Below, in pieces: positions 13,494 through 20,208 of a DNA stretch of 20,208 nucleotides. Under the pieces are notes generated by a model. It saw only the letters and a program-made list of their open reading frames with translations. It was not told the origin of the DNA and did not search any database. Both the position numbers and the translations under genes were made by a program. The stretch comes from an uncultured Collinsella sp. Its GTDB lineage: Bacteria; Actinomycetota; Coriobacteriia; Coriobacteriales; Coriobacteriaceae. Location: positions 1-20,208 of the forward strand of contig UROA01000013.1 of the NCBI GenBank assembly GCA_900549355.1. The letters run 5' to 3'. Position 1 is the stretch's first letter; each line of letters starts with the position of its first letter.

Positions 13494-16400
13494 ATGAAGG
13501 AGAAGAAGATGGGGATGCGCACTGTGTTGACGCGCCTGCTGGGTATCGCAACCGTGGCATGCGCGCTCGTGGCGACGCCGGCGGTGGCAAGCGCCGAGAC
13601 GCAGGTCATGCCCGACGGGGTGAAGGCGGAGGTGCTGCCGCTTACGCAGGCCAACAACGAACCCGTCCAAATCACCGAGCCGGGCAGTTACGTACTTAAG
13701 ACGGCTGAGGGTGAGGTCACGCCATCTTCGGGTTACACCATCGACGCGCCGGATGCGTCTCGGATTAATCCTGTGAGGATCTACATCGATGGCACGGTCT
13801 ACGTGAACGATAAGACTAACTGGCGGGTTGAGCAAACTCGATGGCTGTTCAACATCAAACAGGGTAGCAATATCGAGTTCATCGGTGTCAACAATCCGTG
13901 CGTCAGCTTCCATAGAAACCAAAAGCAATTTGAGTCCGTAAGCGGCTTTTTGACCGACCGCTATTACAGCGGTGGCTACAAAAAGGCATCGGGCGACATC
14001 TCGGTTGGCCTGGGGGTTGGCGACGGCTCACAGAACTTCATTCTCTCGTATGGCAGCAAGTACGAGCAAAAGGTACCTGCGATTTCGTTGGGAAGCACCG
14101 AGGGCGAGCTGACCGCCAAGTTCGAAAAGCTGAAGATCCAAGGCTATGTTGGTAGGTCGGGCGCAGTGGCGGGCAACGCCCAAGAGTATGCCGTCCCTGC
14201 ACATCTTTTCCGTGAGGGCAGGGATACGACTGGTGGCAACACCAAGCCCTTCGCAGCGACTTTTACCGATTGCGTGTTCTACGATACGTCCGGAGACTTC
14301 AATGGTGCTGTTTCCGTCGATGGCAACAGCAGTTTCAAGATGCCCAAAGACGGAAGCACTGTCGCAAAATTGACGGCGACGTTCAACAATTGCAGCTTCA
14401 GTGGCAGCAATGGGGAGAACCTGGGCGTCAGGCAGACGAACAATAGCTATACGTCGGTCGAAGCGTCTCGTTATTATGCTAACTCCTCTATTCTAAATAC
14501 TTATGCTGTCGCCGGCGTGATGGGCGTCACCAACGCTACGGTCAACCTCAACAGCTGCACGATGAGCAACTTCCACAGCACGCGTTCGAGCTCGGCCGAC
14601 AACACTTTGACAGTCGATGCCCTTAATGTTGCTCGAAGCGCTCGCTGCAACATAAACGGCGGCGAAATTTCTCGCTATGGCGCACGCGGCAATACGTGCG
14701 TGGTATACGCCGCCGGAACCCTTACCCTCAACGGATCGCCGGAAATCGCGAGCTACTGGAAGAACACTCACGCCGGCGATACTAATTATGGCGACAAGTA
14801 CACTGAAGCTGATAAAGCTACGGGAACCGCCAAGAGCCTGTATATCCCGAAGAAAAAGAGTGTCGACGCCAACGTCCCGGCGCTAAATATCGCGTCTGAC
14901 TTCTCCGTACGCGGAGGCTTTGGAGACAATGTTTGGATCTCGATTGAGGAGACCGCGGACAGCAATGGAGTAAAGTCGCGTGTCCTTGGCACCTGCGAAT
15001 CCAACAAGATCGAAGGCGTTGTGCCAGACGGCTCGTCCGAGAACGACGACAACTCCGACAAGTACGAGATCGCGAACCTTAACGGCGACCTCACCTTCCG
15101 CGAGACCATTCACCAGCATAAGTGGAAGGTCGAAGCTGACGGTTTGGGCGTTCGTGCATCGTGCGTGGGTCCGTTCCGCAACAGCGAGTGCGGATATGGC
15201 AAGGACGAGAACGGCGAGCCCAAAAAGTACCTGACGGCCACGTACAAGCTCTCCATGTCCAAGGCAACGAGCTCTCAGAGCACTGAGCTTGTCTATGACG
15301 GCTGTCCGGTCAAGATTGCTTTGAATAAGGACGGCGCGTGGAATCTGGAGCAGATGGGCGTAACGGCCAGCGATGAATTCACGTGGTATCAGTGCAAGTC
15401 CCAGGCGGACGCCGAGGCATATAAAAACGGCACCAAGCTCAAAGGCGCCCCGACGGACGCCGGCTACTACTATGTCGTTACGAGCTTTAAGACTGCCTCT
15501 GGTCAGACGCTCGAGGGCAAGAAGTCTTTTGAGATTTCGCAGCGTCGCTTGGTCAAGAATCAATCCTACAAGTTCATCCTTAAAGACGGCGGTAAGGGTG
15601 CAGGCAAGTATGCCTATGACGGCAAGGAGCATCAGCCCGTCGTTGAAAGTGCAAAGTTCAAGAACGGTGCTGGCGAGTGGGTCGATCTCGTTGAGGGCAA
15701 GGATTACGTGCTCGACGCTCGAAGTGAATCCGGGCTGAAGCAGACCGAGCCAGGGCAATACGAGTGCATTGTCATCGGTAAGGGCAACTTCACGACCGAT
15801 GGCGGCACCACAAGTGTTCTGACGCTCAAATGGGAGATCGTTGACGTTTCGCGCTTTGACCTCGAGGTCGCTGGCTTCGATGGCACCTATGACGGCGACG
15901 AGCACGGCATTACGGTCAACGTTAAGAGTGACCCCGTTCCGGCGGATATGAAAATTGAGTACCGTGAAGACGGCGGTGATTGGACGACGGACAAGCCGAC
16001 CTATCGCAATGCGGCCGACTACACGACCTACTACCGTGTGACGGCTTCTGACTACCTGACCGTCAAGGGCAGCGCGACTGTGAAGATTTCCAAGGCCGAT
16101 CAGAAGGCGCCGACTGGGCTCGTGGGTAATAATTGGACCACGTGCAGCAGCAAGGACGGCTCTATCTCGGGCGTGACCAAGGCGATGGAATACCGTCGCG
16201 GGTCAAGCGGGAGCTATCAGAAGATAACGTCTGACGGTAAACTGACCGGGCTTACGAAGTCGGGAACGTATTACGTCCGCTTTGCCGAGGATAACAATCA
16301 CAATGCGTCTGCCGATACCGAGGTTAAGATTGAGTCGGGATCCCATGCTGTTGCCGACAATGCAGCTTGGAAGTCGAATGGCGAAGGTAGCCACGTTAAG

Positions 16401-19400
16401 CGCTGCAAGTACTGCAAGACGGTGCAGGAGCGCCAGCCCTGCAGGTGGGGGTACAAAATCATTACGCCTGCTACGCCTGAGGCCGATGGCGTTCGTCAAA
16501 AGGTCTGCAGGGTTTGCAACGGCAAATGGGATGAAGAGCCTTATACCTATGTGGACACTTACGCCCCCACCATTTATGACCTCTGGGTAGATAAGACCTA
16601 CTGCGAGAGCGTTTCATTTGACGTGATTGATGACCGTGACGAGACAGTGACGGTCACTGACAACGGCAAGGAGCTCGAGGCTGGCAAGGACGGAAAGTAC
16701 ACGGTTAAGGCCGCTGAAGGCGATGCCGGTACTGAGCATGCAATCGTGGCTACGGACACTGCCGGCAATAAAGAGACCATCACAATTAAGATGTACGCCG
16801 AGCATGCGTATGAATGGACCATCGACAAACAGCCGACGGTTACTGAGACCGGCTCCAAGCACGGGAAGTGCTCCGTGTGCGGCCATGAGTCGGGCACGGT
16901 AGAGGTCCCGGCCCTGGGCATCAAGGGCTATTCGGGCAAATATGACGGCAAGGATCACTCTGTCGATGCCTCGGCCCTGCCCGAGGGCGCCGTCGTTGAG
17001 TACAAGGTTGCTGACGGCGGCTGGACGGGCGTTGCGCCCAGCATTAAGGATGCCGGCAGTGTGACGGTCGACTATCGCGTCACGATTGATGACGCGGCGG
17101 TCGAAGGCAAGGTGACGCTTGAGGTCAAACCGCGTGCGATAACGGTCGCGGCGCAGGACGCCTCCAAGACCTACGGTGAGGACGATCCCAAGTTTACGTA
17201 TGACGTCACTTCTGGCGAACTCGTTGAGGGCGAGAGCCTTCAGGGTATTGAGATTGAGCGCGATGATGACGACAGCGTGCGCGACGGCGGCTATGCTCTG
17301 CGCCTGACGCAGCCTGAGGGCGCCAACTCCAACTACAAGATTACGTTCAAGGATGGCACCTTTACGATCGGCAAGCGCGAGCTCGCCGTAACGTGGGACA
17401 CCACTACTGAGTTCACCTACGACGGCGAAGAGCACTGCCCCCAGGCGAAGCTCCACAACGTCGTCGGCGATGACAATATCTTCGCGTACGTCGAAGGCGC
17501 CAAGGTCAAAGCCGGCACCTACACGGCGATAATTACCGAACTGACGGGCGACGACGCAGGTAACTACAAGCTTCCCGCCGAAGGCCTGACGTGTGAGTTC
17601 TCCATCAAGAAGGCACCCCAGGGTGCGCCGAAGGTCCAGGCCACGGCCGAGACTGTGAGCGGCAAGTCCGACGGTAAGATCACGGGCGTCGACGCTAAGA
17701 TGGAGTGGCGAGCCAAGGGATCTGGCGAGTATCAGGGCGTGCCCGATGGCGTGACTGAGATTACGGATTGCGCTGTCGGCACGTACGAGGTGCGCTACCG
17801 CGCCGATAGCGACCATGATGCCTCCTCCGCCACCGAGGTTACCGTTAATGCCGGCGGCAAGCTCGTCGTGACGCTGCCTGCCAAGCAGGTCGGCTATACG
17901 ATTATGGCGAGCCCGGACGAGCTTGACTGGCACGGTTCAACCACCCTCACTGTCAGTATCGAGAGCGGCTACTTTACTGACAACGACTCTTACGCCGTCA
18001 AGGTCAACAATGCCGTTGTGGCGCCCGACGCGCGTGGTGAGTTTACCGTTCAGAACGCCGAGAGCGACCTCGTCGTCACCGTCGAGGGCGTGCGCAAGCA
18101 CGAGGCCGTGAACGATGAGTGGCTCTCCGACGACAGTGCGCATTGGCATAAGTGCGCTTGTGGTGACAAGATCGACGAGAGTGCGCACACCTTTGAGTGG
18201 GTCGTCGTCAAGGCCCCCACAGCAACCGAGAAGGGCTCCAAGCAACAGAAGTGCAAGGTCTGCGGTTACAAGCTTGCCGAGGTCGAAATTCCGGCTGCAG
18301 CTATCGTTGGCTATTCCGACGAGTACGACGGTGCGTATCACACGGTCGATGCGACGAGTCTGCCCAAGGGTGCAACGGCAAAGTACAGCACTGACGGCAA
18401 GAACTGGTCCCCCGAGGCCCCCAAGATTAAGGACGTCGGCACGCTGACCGTGTCCTATGAGGTAACGATCGACGGCGTGAAGGCCGAGGGTAAGGTGACT
18501 CTCGAGATCAAGCCGCGCGCGATTACGGTCGCAGCCGATACCTCCTCCAAGACGTGCGGCGAGGCCGACCCCGTGTTTACGTGGGCGATCACATCCGGCG
18601 AGCTTGTCGAGGGCGAGAGCCTCCAGGGTATTGAGATCGAGCGCGAAGATGACGACAACGTGCGCGAGGGCGGCTATGCCCTGCAGCTGACGCAACCCGA
18701 GGGTGCAAACCCCAACTACAACATCACGTTCGTCGACGGCACGTTCACCATCAACCAGCGTCTGCTCACTGTGACATGGGGCACCACCGAGTTCACCTAT
18801 GACGGCAAGGAGCACTGCCCCGAGGCGACGCTCGGCAACGTTATCGACAAGGATGACCTTGGTGCGACCGTCGAGGGCTCTCAGACCGAGGTTGGCACCT
18901 ATACCGCGAACCTCACCGCACTGACGGGCAAGGCCGCGGGCAACTACGCGCTTCCGACCGAGAGTCTTATGTGCGACTTCTCCATCAAGAACGCCGCACA
19001 GGGCGCGCCGGTGGTCCAGGCTGCGGCCGAGACCGTGAGCGGCAAGCGCGACGGCAAGATCACGGGCGTCGACGCGACGATGGAGTGGCGTGCCAAGGGT
19101 GCTGCCGAGTATCAGGCGGTGGGCGAGGGCACGGCCGAGCTTACGGGTCTTGCCGCCGGTACGTATGAGGTGCGCTACCAGGCCAAGGCCAACTACGACG
19201 CTTCTTTCGCCACCGAGGTTACCGTGACGGCCGGTCCCAAGCTGGTCATGACGCTGCCGAGCAATCAGGTGGGCTACACGCTCACCTCGACGGCAACCGA
19301 GCTCGATTGGCACGGGACCGCAACGCTCACCATGAGCATCGACAGCGCGTACTTTGCGGGCAAGGACTACGCCGTAAAGGTTGACGGTGAGGCCGTTAAG

Positions 19401-20135
19401 CTTTCCGCCAAGGGCACCTATGAGCTCAAGGATGTCGAGGGCGACGTGAATGTGACGGTCGAGGGTGTCCTCAAGCACGAGCCCGACGGCTCCGGCTGGG
19501 CACACGACACCAAAAACCACTGGCATGTCTGCCGCTGCGGCGAAGTCCTCGACAAGGCTGAGCACACCTTTGAGTGGGTCGTTGACAAGCCGGCGACCAC
19601 CGAGGCCAAGGGCGAGAAGCACCAGGAGTGCAGGGTCTGCGGTGAGAAGGGCAAGTCTGAGGAGATCGCGATTCTGGCACCCGAGATCACCGACGGCAAG
19701 GGCCAGACGATGGTGGTCGACGCCGCCAAGGACCTGAGCTTCCGTTCGAACGCGCCGCTCAAGTTCTTCCAGAAGGTGCTGGTTGACGACAAGGAGGTCG
19801 CGGCCGAGAACTACGTGCTCACCGAGGGCTCTACGATTGTGACGCTCAAGGCGAGCTTCCTAAAGACGCTCGGCGTGGGCGAACACAAGCTGAGCGTGGT
19901 TTCGGCTACGGGCACCGCCGAGACGACCTTCACCGTTGCCGAGGCTGCCAAGCCCGCTCCTGGTCAGACCACCACGACTACTACGACCACGACTACGACT
20001 TCCAAGCCTAAGAAGAAGGCTGGCAAGGAGACGTTGCCTGAGTCCGGCGACAGCGAGTACGCCATGGCTGGTGCCGTATTCGCAGCCGGCGCGGCAGCTC
20101 TGCTGCTGGCGTGGGCCATGAAGCGCCGCGCGTAG
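13494..20135 (+). CDS. Giant LPxTG-type cell-wall repeat protein (beta-helix-like N-terminus, MBG/YDG-like modules)
   Basis: A 2213-residue surface protein, probably an adhesin. Signal peptide with Lys/Arg start and likely cut after ASA (34/35). Residues about 40-430 contain irregular beta-helix-like repeats (FTDCVFYD, FNNCSFSG, LNSCTMSNF). Residues about 540-1140 mix Ig-like modules and HxW/CxxC cassettes. Then two tandem 461-residue units follow (period 1383 bases; starts at 16926 and 18309). Each unit has YDGxxH, an MBG-type domain (PRAITVAA...KTYGEDDP near 1213; its partner near 1674 has Cys for Tyr), a second YDG module, a KITGVDAxMEWRAKG segment, and a Cys-rich cassette ending in CxVCG. 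A run of 11 Thr and a Lys-rich linker lead to LPESG at residue 2181, a hydrophobic segment and KRRA: a sortase signal. The ATG at 13494 has GGGAG 7 bases upstream. Ligand unknown. Confidence 0.93.
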   Translation: MKEKKMGMRTVLTRLLGIATVACALVATPAVASAETQVMPDGVKAEVLPLTQANNEPVQITEPGSYVLKTAEGEVTPSSGYTIDAPDASRINPVRIYIDGTVYVNDKTNWRVEQTRWLFNIKQGSNIEFIGVNNPCVSFHRNQKQFESVSGFLTDRYYSGGYKKASGDISVGLGVGDGSQNFILSYGSKYEQKVPAISLGSTEGELTAKFEKLKIQGYVGRSGAVAGNAQEYAVPAHLFREGRDTTGGNTKPFAATFTDCVFYDTSGDFNGAVSVDGNSSFKMPKDGSTVAKLTATFNNCSFSGSNGENLGVRQTNNSYTSVEASRYYANSSILNTYAVAGVMGVTNATVNLNSCTMSNFHSTRSSSADNTLTVDALNVARSARCNINGGEISRYGARGNTCVVYAAGTLTLNGSPEIASYWKNTHAGDTNYGDKYTEADKATGTAKSLYIPKKKSVDANVPALNIASDFSVRGGFGDNVWISIEETADSNGVKSRVLGTCESNKIEGVVPDGSSENDDNSDKYEIANLNGDLTFRETIHQHKWKVEADGLGVRASCVGPFRNSECGYGKDENGEPKKYLTATYKLSMSKATSSQSTELVYDGCPVKIALNKDGAWNLEQMGVTASDEFTWYQCKSQADAEAYKNGTKLKGAPTDAGYYYVVTSFKTASGQTLEGKKSFEISQRRLVKNQSYKFILKDGGKGAGKYAYDGKEHQPVVESAKFKNGAGEWVDLVEGKDYVLDARSESGLKQTEPGQYECIVIGKGNFTTDGGTTSVLTLKWEIVDVSRFDLEVAGFDGTYDGDEHGITVNVKSDPVPADMKIEYREDGGDWTTDKPTYRNAADYTTYYRVTASDYLTVKGSATVKISKADQKAPTGLVGNNWTTCSSKDGSISGVTKAMEYRRGSSGSYQKITSDGKLTGLTKSGTYYVRFAEDNNHNASADTEVKIESGSHAVADNAAWKSNGEGSHVKRCKYCKTVQERQPCRWGYKIITPATPEADGVRQKVCRVCNGKWDEEPYTYVDTYAPTIYDLWVDKTYCESVSFDVIDDRDETVTVTDNGKELEAGKDGKYTVKAAEGDAGTEHAIVATDTAGNKETITIKMYAEHAYEWTIDKQPTVTETGSKHGKCSVCGHESGTVEVPALGIKGYSGKYDGKDHSVDASALPEGAVVEYKVADGGWTGVAPSIKDAGSVTVDYRVTIDDAAVEGKVTLEVKPRAITVAAQDASKTYGEDDPKFTYDVTSGELVEGESLQGIEIERDDDDSVRDGGYALRLTQPEGANSNYKITFKDGTFTIGKRELAVTWDTTTEFTYDGEEHCPQAKLHNVVGDDNIFAYVEGAKVKAGTYTAIITELTGDDAGNYKLPAEGLTCEFSIKKAPQGAPKVQATAETVSGKSDGKITGVDAKMEWRAKGSGEYQGVPDGVTEITDCAVGTYEVRYRADSDHDASSATEVTVNAGGKLVVTLPAKQVGYTIMASPDELDWHGSTTLTVSIESGYFTDNDSYAVKVNNAVVAPDARGEFTVQNAESDLVVTVEGVRKHEAVNDEWLSDDSAHWHKCACGDKIDESAHTFEWVVVKAPTATEKGSKQQKCKVCGYKLAEVEIPAAAIVGYSDEYDGAYHTVDATSLPKGATAKYSTDGKNWSPEAPKIKDVGTLTVSYEVTIDGVKAEGKVTLEIKPRAITVAADTSSKTCGEADPVFTWAITSGELVEGESLQGIEIEREDDDNVREGGYALQLTQPEGANPNYNITFVDGTFTINQRLLTVTWGTTEFTYDGKEHCPEATLGNVIDKDDLGATVEGSQTEVGTYTANLTALTGKAAGNYALPTESLMCDFSIKNAAQGAPVVQAAAETVSGKRDGKITGVDATMEWRAKGAAEYQAVGEGTAELTGLAAGTYEVRYQAKANYDASFATEVTVTAGPKLVMTLPSNQVGYTLTSTATELDWHGTATLTMSIDSAYFAGKDYAVKVDGEAVKLSAKGTYELKDVEGDVNVTVEGVLKHEPDGSGWAHDTKNHWHVCRCGEVLDKAEHTFEWVVDKPATTEAKGEKHQECRVCGEKGKSEEIAILAPEITDGKGQTMVVDAAKDLSFRSNAPLKFFQKVLVDDKEVAAENYVLTEGSTIVTLKASFLKTLGVGEHKLSVVSATGTAETTFTVAEAAKPAPGQTTTTTTTTTTTSKPKKKAGKETLPESGDSEYAMAGAVFAAGAAALLLAWAMKRRA
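16926..19691 (+). repeat. Two in-frame tandem 1383-base units inside the surface-protein gene
   Basis: Unit 1 runs from 16926 to 18308 and unit 2 from 18309 to about 19691. Markers such as GYSxxYDG, LVEGESLQGIEIER and YDGxEHCP recur exactly 461 codons apart. The copies differ at many positions, including third codon positions, so the duplication is not very recent, but it is regular enough to allow unequal recombination. Confidence 0.85.
19968..20000 (+). repeat. Eleven-codon Thr tract (ACN repeats)
   Basis: Eleven consecutive Thr codons (mixed ACC, ACG, ACT) form a short linker before the Lys-rich segment and the LPESG motif. Such Thr-rich stretches are typical wall-spanning linkers. The mixed codons make slippage less likely than in a pure triplet repeat. 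Confidence 0.85.
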
Positions 20136-20208
20136 TCGCACACCAGTCCCCAGCGGGTGGCGCGCGCAGACGTGGTGTAAGAGTGTCCTGAGGTCCGTCG
20201 CTGCAAGC

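Noticed and set aside
16614..19622. Long minus-strand open frames (439 and 561 residues) opposite the surface-protein gene
   Set aside because: They are antisense shadows of a G+C-rich, repeat-containing gene. The two mirror each other because of the tandem units, have odd composition (Leu/Gly/Arg/His-rich), and show no family motif.

Overview
The window looks like a piece of a G+C-rich Coriobacteriia genome, most likely Collinsella or a close relative. I judge this from GAG/AAG/CGC/CTC-biased codon use, a large LPxTG-type wall protein of gut-actinobacterial style, and a hyp maturation cluster next to nikR. This is inference from sequence character; no database was searched.

Layout, left to right. 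(1) Bases 1-1041 hold the 3' part of a family-1 6-phospho-beta-glucosidase. Its first ~260 bases read like enterobacterial bglA and the rest like the resident genome, so this end is either a recombinant gene or a chimeric join. (2) Bases 1321-1857 encode a stand-alone PTS glucose-type EIIA with a clear promoter and terminator, followed by a small lipoprotein (2093-2650). (3) Bases 2651-3161 hold no gene but are full of structured repeats: a hairpin, a nested inverted repeat, four GGGAC-type repeats and a six-copy array of alternating palindromic units. (4) From 10042 down to 3145 nearly everything is on the minus strand: a small His-rich protein, NikR, HypF, HypC, HypD, HypE and, last, a HAD phosphatase with a frameshifted C-terminus. 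The hyp proteins build the Fe(CN)2CO group of [NiFe] hydrogenases. NikR and the His-rich protein suggest that the cluster is tied to nickel. No hydrogenase subunit and no hypA or hypB lies in the window. (5) Thioredoxin (minus) and a 191-residue protein of unknown function (plus) diverge from a shared region at about 10521-10656. (6) A LytTR response regulator and an AgrC-like sensor kinase (minus, start/stop overlapping) diverge from a 2213-residue secreted, sortase-anchored repeat protein (plus, 13494-20135). The 243-base gap between them contains a run of nine G.

How the parts may work together: the EIIA and the phospho-glucosidase fit PTS uptake and hydrolysis of beta-glucosides. The nikR-hyp block is a nickel/hydrogenase maturation unit. 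The two-component system is a natural candidate regulator of the giant surface protein beside it. The most noteworthy observations are the bglA mosaic, the His-rich gene coupled to nikR, the stacked non-coding palindromic elements, the HAD frameshift, and the two 461-residue tandem modules of the surface protein.
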